A DNA stretch of 64,000 bases from Marinobacter sp. LV10R510-11A (GTDB lineage: Bacteria; Pseudomonadota; Gammaproteobacteria; Pseudomonadales; Oleiphilaceae), in assembly GCF_900215155.1 (NCBI RefSeq), contig NZ_LT907980.1:2356001-2420000 (forward strand), written 5' to 3'. This document shows, piece after piece, positions 1 to 8,659 of this stretch; position 1 is the first letter of the stretch; each line of letters begins with the position of its first letter. Under the pieces are notes generated by a model. It was not told where the DNA came from and made no database searches. It saw only the letters and a list, made by a program, of their open reading frames with translations. Made by a program: the position numbers and the translations under genes.

Positions 1-989
1 ATGAAACTGACGAGCCTGGCCTCCTCCTCGGCAACTCAATACAAATCAAAAAACTACGCAACCAAACCCGCAAACTCGCCAGAAGCCAAGCGCCGGTCTT
101 TATCAGCGGTGAATCCGGAAGCGGAAAAGAGTTGGTAGCTAGGATGATTCACCTGCAGGGCCCCCGCAGTGACGGGCCCTTTATTGCCGTTAACTGTGGC
201 GCTATACCTTCAGAATTGATGGAGAGTGAATTTTTCGGCCACAAAAAAGGCAGCTTTACAGGGGCAGTGGAAAACAAGGATGGTCTATTCCGCTCCGCCA
301 ACGGCGGCACTCTGTTTCTGGATGAAGTCGCCGACCTGCCCCTAGCCATGCAGGTAAAACTGCTGCGGGCTATTCAGGAAAAAGCAGTACGACCCGTAGG
401 CGACACCAAAGAACTACCTGTCGACATACGATTGCTGAGCGCCACCCACAGTAATCTCGCTGAACTGGTTCAGGGTGGAAGCTTCCGACAGGATCTGTTT
501 TACCGAATTAACGTGATCGAACTGGCTGTACCTCCCTTACGGGATCGCACCGATGATATTGCGCTTCTCGCCAACCACATACTGGAACGGATAGCCCGAG
601 AGTATGAATGCGACCCAGCGACACTCACCCAGGATGCCGTCGATCGGTTAAAAGAGCATCACTTCCCGGGGAATGTGCGGGAGCTGGAAAACATTCTTGA
701 ACGTGCTTTTACTCTGTGTGATGCAGAGCAAATTAGCGCTACAGACCTGCATCTTGGCAATGGTTTGGAGGGGTCAGGTAGTGCCAGCGGTAGCGCGATT
801 TCCGATGCCTGCCCGTCGCTGGTGCCTGAGGGTGATATTGACCTTGAGGGTTATTTGGAATCTATCGAGCGGCAGGCTATTGAGAAGGCGCTGGAAGCGA
901 CCCGCTGGAACAAAACGGCTGCGGCGAAGAAGTTGGGGATTAGTTTTCGGGCTTTGCGGTATCGGTTGAAGAAGTTGGGGATGGAGTGA
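1..989 (+). CDS. pilR: PilR, sigma-54-dependent pilus response regulator (5' end missing)
   Basis: C-terminal 328 residues of an NtrC-type activator; the window edge removes the receiver domain, and the frame is open from base 3. Visible in order: Walker A GESGSGKE, the sigma-54 contact loop GSFTGA, Walker B GGTLFLDEVADL, a sensor region ending FPGNVRELENILERA, and a Fis-type helix-turn-helix in the last 40 residues (NKTAAAKKLGISFRALRYRL). In the family, PilS phosphorylates PilR, which then drives RpoN-dependent pilA transcription. The following fimT-like gene and the neighbouring minor-pilin operon support PilR over other NtrC-type regulators. The first in-frame ATG at 144 lies inside the AAA+ domain and is not a start. 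Confidence 0.93.
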   Translation, partial: ETDEPGLLLGNSIQIKKLRNQTRKLARSQAPVFISGESGSGKELVARMIHLQGPRSDGPFIAVNCGAIPSELMESEFFGHKKGSFTGAVENKDGLFRSANGGTLFLDEVADLPLAMQVKLLRAIQEKAVRPVGDTKELPVDIRLLSATHSNLAELVQGGSFRQDLFYRINVIELAVPPLRDRTDDIALLANHILERIAREYECDPATLTQDAVDRLKEHHFPGNVRELENILERAFTLCDAEQISATDLHLGNGLEGSGSASGSAISDACPSLVPEGDIDLEGYLESIERQAIEKALEATRWNKTAAAKKLGISFRALRYRLKKLGME

Positions 990-1072
990 GTTTCAAGGTA
1001 TTTTGAAACTATAATGGCAGCGATACGCAGGATGCGGTCGTTATATAACGGTTTATACAAGGATGTTGAGAA

Positions 1073-1630
1073 ATGTTTGCACGCAAAAATCGTGGCTTTT
1101 CGCTTTTGGAATTAATGATTGTAGTGGTTGTCGCGGCAATACTTATGAATATAGCGCTACCCTCATTCACTTCTTTTATAAATAATCAGGAGCGAAAAAG
1201 TGCTTTGTATGGCCTGATGGGCATATTTGCTTTTGCAAGGCAACATGCTGTGATGAACGGGGCAATTGTTACGGTCTGCCCGCTTGACACCACTAACACT
1301 TGTGGCAAGGATTGGAACGGCGACATCCACGCTTTTCTGGACCCTAATAACACCAGAAAATTGGGTGCAAATGAAGTCCTGCTTAGAACAATCTCGCCGA
1401 GTGGCAACGGGCGCCTTATCGTCCGCTCATTAAACCGCAGCTTTTTTCAGTTCAGGCCCACAGGGTTGGTCTACAGTGACTTGGGAAACATAACATGGTG
1501 CCCTAAATCACGGGACGCTTCGCTCGCGGGTCAGATTATAATCAACAGAGGCGGTCAGATAAGAATCGCCAGAGATACGGATAATGACGGCACCCCCGAG
1601 GACTCAAGAGGGCGCCCACTACGCTGCTGA
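1073..1630 (+). CDS. fimT: FimT-like GspH-family type IV minor pseudopilin
   Basis: Protein of 185 residues with a class III prepilin leader: short basic N-terminus, cleavage site RG/FSLLE, Glu at mature position 5, then a hydrophobic helix. The body is a GspH/FimT-type globular domain with Cys residues in VCPLDTTNTC and WCPKS and a final RGRPLRC. In Pseudomonas, fimT lies directly after pilR, as here, which favours FimT over FimU. In competent bacteria FimT is linked to DNA uptake through a C-terminal GRxR motif; the corresponding stretch here reads GGQIRIAR, plus GRPLR at the tail. The ATG follows a weak AAGGA about 11 nt upstream. Assignment to fimT rather than a second fimU rests on position. 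Confidence 0.8.
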   Translation: MFARKNRGFSLLELMIVVVVAAILMNIALPSFTSFINNQERKSALYGLMGIFAFARQHAVMNGAIVTVCPLDTTNTCGKDWNGDIHAFLDPNNTRKLGANEVLLRTISPSGNGRLIVRSLNRSFFQFRPTGLVYSDLGNITWCPKSRDASLAGQIIINRGGQIRIARDTDNDGTPEDSRGRPLRC

Positions 1631-1683
1631 CCTTTCTACAATCAACTTGCCTGTGCCGTTGACGCTCAGCATCTATTAAGCAC

Positions 1684-2115
1684 TTACCAGCAGGATGTAC
1701 CGTCAGCGGTTTTCGTGCCGGTATGTGTCAACCCCAGACTGCCGCAAGAGTCGCCCGCCTGGGCAGACCCCGCCACAGCTGCAGCCGTTACCGTATAGGT
1801 ACTCTGGGCCAGGTCGCTCAAAGCAAAGGTGTAGCGACCGGCCATATTCGACTCAGTCGTACACCCCAGAGCAGGTGCAGCCCCCACATACGTAAGGTTA
1901 GTACTGTAATAGCGCTCCATGAACTGAGCATGCTGAGCCAGACAGGCTTTCGCGCTATCGCGGTAGGTACGAACGACATGCTGCTGGTAGGCCGGCAAGG
2001 CAATCGCCGCCACGATACCGATAATGGCAACCACGATCATGATCTCGATCAAGGTGAAACCCGCTTGGCGTTTAATTGTGCTCGTCGCTCCGCAACATTC
2101 GCTTATCGGCGTCAT
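1684..2115 (-). CDS. pilE: PilE-type minor type IV pilin
   Basis: Protein of 143 residues. Leader ends QAG before FTLIEIMIVVAIIGIVAA, a canonical type IV pilin N-terminus with Glu5. The globular part has cysteines at KACLAQH, LGCTTE, DSCGS and TSCW, with the PilE-like C-terminal disulphide region. It is the last gene of the operon, one base after the pilY1 stop, with AGGAAACTGAA as ribosome binding site. PilE is expected to join FimU, PilV, PilW, PilX and PilY1 in the complex that primes pilus assembly at the inner membrane. An 18-residue leader is long, but no better internal start is seen. Confidence 0.88.
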   Translation of the reverse strand: MTPISECCGATSTIKRQAGFTLIEIMIVVAIIGIVAAIALPAYQQHVVRTYRDSAKACLAQHAQFMERYYSTNLTYVGAAPALGCTTESNMAGRYTFALSDLAQSTYTVTAAAVAGSAQAGDSCGSLGLTHTGTKTADGTSCW

Positions 2116-2116
2116 T

Positions 2117-5100
2117 TCAGTTTCCTGTATTGATCAGTTCGCGCCAGGAGGTTCTGCTGGCGCCGGTGCTGAATGGATTGATGTCCTGGGTTGAAATACT
2201 GCCGTCATCGGTTGGAATATACATCTTCTTGTCGAGAAAGGACGGATTGCTGAATCCTGTATTCAATCCCAAACCGGAGACCACAGTGAGCACCCCATCA
2301 ATCTCAACCATGTCCCCTGCATCGAAGACACCATCACCATTGATATCGAAAAACGTTTCGACGAGCCGTGCCCCGGTGAACGGATCGATCGACATGATAA
2401 CGCCGCGACCGGAAGGAGCGCAGGGGTCGCTTGCATCCGGAATCCGAGTATTACCGATCAAGGCACTGCCCTGGAACTGGTTTTGCGTCACCATACGCTC
2501 ACCAACAGCCGGGCCGGTTCCGTTAGGCAAGAGTTCGATATACCACCCGCGCTTGCCCAAGAGATCTTCCCGGGCGCCGGACTCTATGATCCGTGCCGAA
2601 GCGTCTTCAGACACTTCAACATCGAGCAAAATCTTACGCTCCAACAAATCACTACGGCTGGCAGCGGTGGTCGATCCATCATCATTTATACCGTACCAGG
2701 TCTGGACCGAGGTATCGGACAGATCGCTATTATTAAGATACTGGCCAGTACCGAAAAACAACCATACTTCTTGACTGTAAGGCGATCTTCCCGCTAAAGG
2801 CGAAGACGTGATTGGCTGAGGATTGTTAGAGGCATCCACCGCCTGAAACAGCTTCTGCACAGTTGGGTTGCTGTTGTCCAGATCTGTCATCTTCCAGAGG
2901 TTGCCTTGCAGATCACCCGCGTAAAGTGTGTCTGTGAGGCCATCTCCGTCGCCATCCCAGGCCCTTACCGCTGAAAGTCCATTGTTGGTATCAGCGGACA
3001 GTTCCGTAGTCTTTACAGTGCCGTTAAATAGACCAATCGAGATAACCTGCGCTTTACCACCGCTACTGTTGGGCCCATTGCCCAGCAACACAGACCAGTT
3101 GCCATCGGCAATCTGCGCTATGATCGGCTTACCTATGTTGATACCAAGCTCGGAAATGTCTGTGGAGTTTTTCTCCCACAGAAATGTCACGTTGGTCGGA
3201 TCGGTTACATCCAAAGCAAAAATCGCATTACGGGTGGTAGAGCGATCCTTAGCCACACCGCCGGCACTTAAGGTACCTACGAGAATGGTGCGCCACTTTA
3301 TTCCGTCGTAAGCGTCTGCAACTGTCAGCTCGCCGTCCACAAAGTATCTGTGATTGTATGCAGGATTTGCCAGCTCCCCAAGCCCATTCTCGATGACAGT
3401 CTTGGGGATGTAGGCGAACGTCTCGACACCGCTGTTCGCCTCATCAGTAGTCGCGTTGAAGCCATGCAACATACCATCGTTGCTGCCGACATAAACCGTG
3501 GGCGTCCGACTCGAGTTCCCTGCATAACTATCATAGTCGCTCGAACCACTAAAGGTCTGGCCACGGAATAAACCGGGCTTTGGATTGCCAATGAAAACCG
3601 GTTGAGAGTTGACGATATCGCCTAGCACGCTCTGGCGCACTCGTAATCCGGTTGCATTATTTTCGTTAGTACGTACGCCTCGCAGATAGTTAACAACGTC
3701 TGAAGCGGTATAGCTGGAACTAGTGCCGGAGTCAGTTTTCAACAAACCGGTCAGTGTTGCATTGTCGATACCGCCGGCGATGGTATCGAAGTTGACAAAA
3801 GCACTACCATTCCAAGTCTTGATTTTACGGTTTGCCGGTAAAGGAAGTTTCGACGATGCCGTCCAGGCCGGGATCAACTCACCCGTATTTTCATCCAAGG
3901 TTAACTCACCTGTATCCTCATCCAAGGTAAACGCATTCAGTTCACCGGTCCAGATACCGCTGGTGTACTCCGCCTGAAAGGTCGCCGAGCCAGCTTTGAG
4001 CGTGGTTGAGTTCAGCGCCAATGAAGAGCGGTTGCCAGTTTGCTCTTTCTGGATGTCGGTAAAGGCTTGGGTCAGACCATCTACCATATCCTGCGCGCTG
4101 GCAACGACATAAAAGTTATCAGGCCGCAGGTTTTCATTCGACAGTGTCTCGCCGGTGGTATGCCACCATGAGTTGGGGAAAGTACTCGGGATTGAATAGG
4201 GATCGAATTCATCCGGAACCTTAAGACCCCCATACTTCGCGGCGAGCCAGTAGGCGTTATTTTGTCGACCTTTCAGCCCCGACTCAAGAATATCAATCCA
4301 GTAAGTCGATGCAGTCTGTTTGCCGTTCATGTTAGGACGGAGGTCTGACGTGTTGGCGTCATATGCAAGTGCGGAGATGTAGTCGGAACCTGTGCCAGCC
4401 CCTGTAACGTTAACACCTCCCTCTTCGTTGCTGATCTGGGCGCGCAGGAGGGCAAAATCAGCAGCACTCAACGGATCATCATCCTTGGGCAATTTGGTAT
4501 CTCGATGCGTATTTGTATCACCGATCCCCAAGAAAAAGTTGTTCTGACATTCAAACTGAATGGGGTCGTCAGCTTCGCTTGCAGTCCAGTCAATGATGGG
4601 TAGCCCACCTACCCGGCTAGCGCGGGCGTTCATATTGGAGGGCAAGTCGATATATTCTGCGCGATTACCCAAACCTTTCATATATCGATAGGCAGTATAA
4701 AAAAGCTCACTAACATTATCAAATCGTTTGAATTCGGTGTCGTTTCGAATCATACCGCTTTTATTTATGTAACTGATAACCCCACTATTGACAATGGTCG
4801 AGTTGCCACTAGGTGTAGCCAATGCATCTGCGGGATCCGGATTAGCTATAAAGACCCCGGTAATCTCATCCCACTCCTTATTAAGATTGGACTGTTCATT
4901 ATTATTGTCATCAACCCGCTGAGGGCCCACATACTTCATACGGGCGTGCATGATACCGCCCTCGCTGTTGCGGTTATTGCTGCCGGACGAGTTGTCATTT
5001 ATATAACCGAAGGCGCTATACCGCATGTTACTAGAATTAGTCTGAATCAACCCTTCCGGCTTGTATCCATTGTCGTACTGACGGCAATTAAACTCCAGCA

Positions 5101-5839
5101 GTCCAGCCACACAAACCTTTACACGAACGGAAGCCTCATAGACGGTGGAGTCACTAAATGTCTGGCCGCTCTCGTTATCGTTACCATGTACGGCAGGATC
5201 ATACTCAGTAGGATTATTGTTATTCAGGCCACCGTTGCGAGTAAACCGCATCTTGTTACCCATCCGCGTACCAGATCTGCCAATACGAGTAGTGAGCCCA
5301 GACCAAGTGGTCGGCGTTGCGCTCGACACATTCGATGAAAGAACAGCGTCGGGAAAGTTATTACCAGAAGCGCCCTGCCCAGTTTGGACACCCTTCTCCA
5401 GCCAGGTCTCAGTGCCCGTATCTACATGGCGGTAACCGCCGGTCAAAATATGCCGGAAAATATCGATCGACTGCATGGTCGCCCAGTTAAGGTATTGACC
5501 ACTCCACTCGTCAGGCCGATCACAATCTGTGCCAAACCTCTCAGGATAAAAATGTCGATCAGTTTCTGTAGTGCTATAACTGTATTTGTAGCATTTAGCA
5601 TTATCAAAATAACCGACATATTCTCCAGTAGTAACAAAGCCTGTCTTGTAAGCACGAGTTACCATTGTCGGAAACTCAAACGAACCAATGATCGCCATAT
5701 TGCCCGGCACAGGCTTGGCCACCAGCAAAGGTTGTTGGTCGATAGTGACGCTGGCATAGGCGTTACCAGCGCCGAGCAACAATGAAACCAGGAAAGCCGC
5801 GGTACCTGACCGTACGCGCTCACGCATTGAAATGCTCAT
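2117..5839 (-). CDS. pilY1: PilY1, type IV pilus tip-associated adhesin/assembly factor
   Basis: About 1240 residues. I choose the ATG at 5839 (MSISMRERV) because GAGGAGAG lies 6 nt before it; the ATG at 5866 overlaps the pilX stop and would add nine residues. A signal peptide ends near NAYAS. The C-terminal half matches the PilC/PilY1 beta-propeller (QPVFIGNPKP, YVGSNDGMLHGF, GNLWKM). Two calcium-type loops are visible: DGDGDGLTD near residue 961 and DINGDGVFD near 1166. I see no DxSxS metal-site motif in the N-terminal region where some PilY1 proteins have a von Willebrand A fold. In the family PilY1 sits on the pilus tip, supports extension and can bind surfaces. It lies between pilX and pilE in a coupled operon. 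Confidence 0.92.
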   Translation of the reverse strand: MSISMRERVRSGTAAFLVSLLLGAGNAYASVTIDQQPLLVAKPVPGNMAIIGSFEFPTMVTRAYKTGFVTTGEYVGYFDNAKCYKYSYSTTETDRHFYPERFGTDCDRPDEWSGQYLNWATMQSIDIFRHILTGGYRHVDTGTETWLEKGVQTGQGASGNNFPDAVLSSNVSSATPTTWSGLTTRIGRSGTRMGNKMRFTRNGGLNNNNPTEYDPAVHGNDNESGQTFSDSTVYEASVRVKVCVAGLLEFNCRQYDNGYKPEGLIQTNSSNMRYSAFGYINDNSSGSNNRNSEGGIMHARMKYVGPQRVDDNNNEQSNLNKEWDEITGVFIANPDPADALATPSGNSTIVNSGVISYINKSGMIRNDTEFKRFDNVSELFYTAYRYMKGLGNRAEYIDLPSNMNARASRVGGLPIIDWTASEADDPIQFECQNNFFLGIGDTNTHRDTKLPKDDDPLSAADFALLRAQISNEEGGVNVTGAGTGSDYISALAYDANTSDLRPNMNGKQTASTYWIDILESGLKGRQNNAYWLAAKYGGLKVPDEFDPYSIPSTFPNSWWHTTGETLSNENLRPDNFYVVASAQDMVDGLTQAFTDIQKEQTGNRSSLALNSTTLKAGSATFQAEYTSGIWTGELNAFTLDEDTGELTLDENTGELIPAWTASSKLPLPANRKIKTWNGSAFVNFDTIAGGIDNATLTGLLKTDSGTSSSYTASDVVNYLRGVRTNENNATGLRVRQSVLGDIVNSQPVFIGNPKPGLFRGQTFSGSSDYDSYAGNSSRTPTVYVGSNDGMLHGFNATTDEANSGVETFAYIPKTVIENGLGELANPAYNHRYFVDGELTVADAYDGIKWRTILVGTLSAGGVAKDRSTTRNAIFALDVTDPTNVTFLWEKNSTDISELGINIGKPIIAQIADGNWSVLLGNGPNSSGGKAQVISIGLFNGTVKTTELSADTNNGLSAVRAWDGDGDGLTDTLYAGDLQGNLWKMTDLDNSNPTVQKLFQAVDASNNPQPITSSPLAGRSPYSQEVWLFFGTGQYLNNSDLSDTSVQTWYGINDDGSTTAASRSDLLERKILLDVEVSEDASARIIESGAREDLLGKRGWYIELLPNGTGPAVGERMVTQNQFQGSALIGNTRIPDASDPCAPSGRGVIMSIDPFTGARLVETFFDINGDGVFDAGDMVEIDGVLTVVSGLGLNTGFSNPSFLDKKMYIPTDDGSISTQDINPFSTGASRTSWRELINTGN

Positions 5840-5862
5840 GGATGACTCTCCTCTCTGGTGCA

Positions 5863-6417
5863 TCACAGATTCTGTTTGACAGTAATTTGAAGCGCTACAA
5901 CCGAACGCCCGTCCGCCGCAGGTGTTCCGCTGCGGCCGGTAATACGAAATGAGGCCGCACTTGGCGGTGCCTCATCGCACCCCCCGTAATTAGAGCAGTT
6001 AGCGCTGCCATCTAACCCAAACTCGTCACTACCACCAACAACACCCATCCGCTCAACGTAAAACTGCGGCGTTGAGCCTAGCAGAGTCTCATTCACCTCG
6101 AAGTCCGCGCCTACCGAGGTCCAACCGGTAGTAGTGCTGGTAAAAGTGGTGCCTGGTGAAGGGGGGCATTCAACATTCACAAGGGTACAGTCTATTGCGA
6201 TGTCGGGGTCGGCCAGTAGCGCAGCCTCGCCAGCAAGGAGTGCAGCCTCTGCTCCTTGATAGGAAAGCGAGCGGTCGTACATATTCGAACTCATCTTTTC
6301 ATTCATCGTGGTACCCCGCATAGAAGCCAGCCCGACCATTGTCGATATCAGAAGCATGATAAGGGCGACCAAGAGTGCAGCGCCGGATTGTCTACCTGCC
6401 GATTGATACGTATTCAT
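5863..6417 (-). CDS. pilX: PilX, minor type IV pilin
   Basis: Protein of 184 residues with an atypical prepilin N-terminus (RQSG then AALLVALIMLLISTMVGLAS), which lacks Glu5 as usual for PilX. The next conserved stretch, RGTTMNEKMSSNMYDRSLSYQGAEAALLAGE, is characteristic of PilX/PilX_N. The start ATG overlaps the pilW stop by four bases (ATGA), with AGGAG upstream inside pilW. It links the core minor-pilin subcomplex to PilY1 in Pseudomonas. Paired cysteines (DCTLVNVEC, NCSNYGGC) may form disulphides. Confidence 0.9.
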   Translation of the reverse strand: MNTYQSAGRQSGAALLVALIMLLISTMVGLASMRGTTMNEKMSSNMYDRSLSYQGAEAALLAGEAALLADPDIAIDCTLVNVECPPSPGTTFTSTTTGWTSVGADFEVNETLLGSTPQFYVERMGVVGGSDEFGLDGSANCSNYGGCDEAPPSAASFRITGRSGTPAADGRSVVALQITVKQNL

Positions 6418-7547
6418 AACGAATGGCTCCTAATGGCTACAACACTGGTGAAACTGCGCTCAAGACGGCCATTTTCAGCATCTGACGTGGATATATTCTG
6501 ATCTTGGCTTAGAAGGCTCATGGAGACTTCGACCGCATTAACATCAGCCCATCGGTTAGCAGCTGTAATGGTGTCGGCATCCACAAAATCCGCAGTATCA
6601 ATCAGCCTGAAACGGAAATTCAGGTCGGTCACTCCAGAGGCTATTTCAATACGGCGCAGAACCGCATCTCCGGAATTAGTGCCTAGACGCGCCATATAAA
6701 GAGATCGACCACCTTCGTCAGGCCGGCCATTATCACCGATGTACCATGCAACGCTGCTCAGACTCGCAATCACCGCATTCTTATCAAAAGGACCGGCGTT
6801 CCCATTCGTGTCGCAGGGCTGGCTGGAATTGTTCCCAGGTATGACAGGTCCGAGTCCCTTGCTGCAGTTGCCGGGACTAGTACTACCGCCTGTATTGACG
6901 ACCACGTTTTCGCCAGAATTACCGCCACCTCCATTTCCGCTGTTTCCGCTGTTTCCGCTGTTTCCGCTGTTTCCAGATTGAGTTAGCTGAAAGATAGTTG
7001 CCTGTTTTTCATTGCATATCATTAAAATCTCACCATCAGCCAGTCCGGTCGGTCCACCGCTAGCGGTGTCGATAGTGAAAGAGGCGCCGTTGTTATTTAT
7101 GGGGTAGTCCGATACATAGATGTCCGATGCGGCGCCAGACAGCATTACAATTGATTCGGTATTCTGAATCTGGTTATTAACGCCCTCTAGGCTGGTGTCG
7201 CCATCGAAACCAATAAATGCGTTATTAAAGTCGTACTCCCATGGCACATCATCAGGATCCCCTTGAGCATCGTTCAGTACATTAACGACCGGTATGTCAT
7301 TTCCACATGGAACGTTACCTGCTTGGCGAATGTCTCGCGCAAGTAGCTCAAAACCTACCCTTGCGGCATCTTGCACTTGCGACAAACCGCGCGTGGTGCG
7401 AAACCCCTGCATATTGGAAAGCATGATGCCGGTCACTGCACTAATAATGACCAGACCCAGTACGAGGGAGATCATCAGTTCCACTAGCGCCAGACCCCGG
7501 CTACGAAAATAGAATGCAGTTATAGATCGAGAAAAATTGCGGCTCAT
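6414..7547 (-). CDS. pilW: PilW, minor type IV pilin
   Basis: About 377 residues from the ATG at 7547, chosen because it forms an ATGA overlap with the pilV stop; the longer frame to 7610 would lie inside pilV. N-terminus SRG/LALVELMISLVLGLVII is a pilin leader with Glu. Next comes the PilW signature QVQDAARVGFELLARDIRQAGN with Cys in VPCGND. Near residues 190-205 there is a Ser-Gly-Asn tandem tract followed by Gly-rich linker, encoded by a 9-nt repeat, which is not a family feature. PilW is the largest minor pilin and joins PilX-PilY1 to FimU-PilV-PilE. Confidence 0.9.
   Translation of the reverse strand: MSRNFSRSITAFYFRSRGLALVELMISLVLGLVIISAVTGIMLSNMQGFRTTRGLSQVQDAARVGFELLARDIRQAGNVPCGNDIPVVNVLNDAQGDPDDVPWEYDFNNAFIGFDGDTSLEGVNNQIQNTESIVMLSGAASDIYVSDYPINNNGASFTIDTASGGPTGLADGEILMICNEKQATIFQLTQSGNSGNSGNSGNSGNGGGGNSGENVVVNTGGSTSPGNCSKGLGPVIPGNNSSQPCDTNGNAGPFDKNAVIASLSSVAWYIGDNGRPDEGGRSLYMARLGTNSGDAVLRRIEIASGVTDLNFRFRLIDTADFVDADTITAANRWADVNAVEVSMSLLSQDQNISTSDAENGRLERSFTSVVAIRSHSL
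6934..6975 (-). repeat. 9-nt tandem repeat inside pilW
   Basis: Four perfect copies of tttccgctg (plus strand) from 6934 to 6969, followed by a partial copy tttccag. On the coding strand each unit encodes Ser-Gly-Asn in frame, so copy-number change would alter linker length without breaking the gene. Confidence 0.85.
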
Positions 7548-7990
7548 AAATGCACCTCGGTCATAATTTCCTGCGTGTTGTCGCCAGCCAGCCCGCGGCT
7601 GTCGTCCCATTGGATAATCACGGTGCAGCTAGTTCCATCACAGTCGACCGACCCAGTCGCGGCGGCGCCCAGATTTTGTGTCAATTCGCTACGCCACATC
7701 GTCAGAGTATTCGCTGGGAAAGTGCTGCCTGAGGGTGTATCACCTATAGCTATGTTGAAGCGCCCGCTCTTCGCGGAGTCCGGGTCGGCTCGTATTGCTT
7801 CGATGATGGAATAGGATTGCACCACCCCCATCGAACGCTCCATAGCGCTCTGGTTATTGCGTATGGACGCCTGCTGAAGCGACGCCAACCCGAGCAAACC
7901 AATGGCCAGCACAAGAACCGTAATCAGCACCTCGATGAGGCCGAGCCCGTGTTGTGTGTTAAGGCCTGTCGTTGCTTTTAGTGTATTCAT
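7544..7990 (-). CDS. pilV: PilV, minor type IV pilin
   Basis: Protein of 148 residues: leader QHG before LGLIEVLITVLVLAIGLLGLASLQ, the PilV-type N-terminus with Glu5 and the LGLASLQ motif shared by PilV proteins. It carries one cysteine pair (VDCDGTSC). The start overlaps the fimU stop by four bases (ATGA) and the stop overlaps the pilW start, so the genes are translationally coupled. Part of the minor pilin priming complex. Confidence 0.9.
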   Translation of the reverse strand: MNTLKATTGLNTQHGLGLIEVLITVLVLAIGLLGLASLQQASIRNNQSAMERSMGVVQSYSIIEAIRADPDSAKSGRFNIAIGDTPSGSTFPANTLTMWRSELTQNLGAAATGSVDCDGTSCTVIIQWDDSRGLAGDNTQEIMTEVHL

Positions 7991-8508
7991 GAGCAGGTAC
8001 CCGCAATTTTGTACGTAGACACCCGGCTTGCAGCCCCAAAAGTGACATTTCTAATGGACTCACTAGGGCCAGAAGTACTGCAGATGGAAATTTCGGATCC
8101 ACTCTCACTGACGATCACTCCACCTGAGCGGGCCAGGCCGTCGCCTCCGAAAACGACTTCGTCATCCGTCAGATCAGAGGACACCTCGATCGTTGAGTTG
8201 TGGCTGTTAACCTCACCCCGACGGATCACATCCGTACCTGAAAGAATGACCCAATGCGTCCACAGGGTATCCGAATTGCAAGCGGTCGCGGTAGCGCTTG
8301 CGACGCGGCAAAGAACAACCGGGCTATTGCGTTTGATTGATTCGGAGCGGGCAAAGCTGATCGCATCTACCATTTCAGTGGAAAGTGTATTCAACCGATT
8401 ACTCACGATCAGGTTACGGAATGATGGCACCGCGATGCTGATCAGGATCGCCGCTACGGCAATAGTCACCATCATTTCAATCAGCGTGAAACCATTCACA
8501 CTTCTCAT
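7987..8508 (-). CDS. fimU: FimU, GspH-family minor type IV pilin
   Basis: About 173 residues from the ATG at 8508 (MRSVNGFTLIE), preceded by GAGAGGGG at good spacing; the longer frame to 8550 adds a non-pilin leader and is rejected. Mature start FTLIEMMVTIAVAAILISIAVPSF is a textbook pilin helix. The body is GspH/FimT-like (FARSESIKRNSPVVLC). It is the first gene of the fimU-pilV-pilW-pilX-pilY1-pilE operon, just downstream of the ispH terminator, which matches the Pseudomonas gene order. FimU is the H-type pseudopilin of the tip complex. Confidence 0.88.
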   Translation of the reverse strand: MRSVNGFTLIEMMVTIAVAAILISIAVPSFRNLIVSNRLNTLSTEMVDAISFARSESIKRNSPVVLCRVASATATACNSDTLWTHWVILSGTDVIRRGEVNSHNSTIEVSSDLTDDEVVFGGDGLARSGGVIVSESGSEISICSTSGPSESIRNVTFGAASRVSTYKIAGTCS

Positions 8509-8580
8509 CAAAACACCCCTCTCTTGCGCATGGGCTCGGTTCCTGAACAAATTTTCATGTTTGTAAGATACAACAGCACT

Positions 8581-8616
8581 AAAAAACCGCCAGTTGTTCC
8601 AGACAAGTGGCGGTTT
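8581..8616 (-). terminator. Intrinsic terminator after ispH
   Basis: Inverted repeat aaaccgcca / tggcggttt with a 15-nt loop. On the minus strand it is followed by a run of six T. It separates the ispH operon from the fimU operon, so fimU needs its own promoter in the 72 nt between 8509 and 8580. Confidence 0.85.
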
Positions 8617-8659
8617 GCAGAGGATGAGCGGCCTTCAGGGTTTTAATGCGTGATACACA

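Noticed and set aside
1011-1030. Possible sigma-54 promoter (TGGCAG ... GC) before the fimT-like gene
   Set aside because: The GG-GC spacing is 9, not 10, and the -12 part does not match TTGC; coincidence despite the presence of pilR.
2160-2230. DxSxS match (DGSIS) near the C-terminus of PilY1
   Set aside because: It lies at the very end of the propeller domain, not in a VWA fold, so it is not a MIDAS site.
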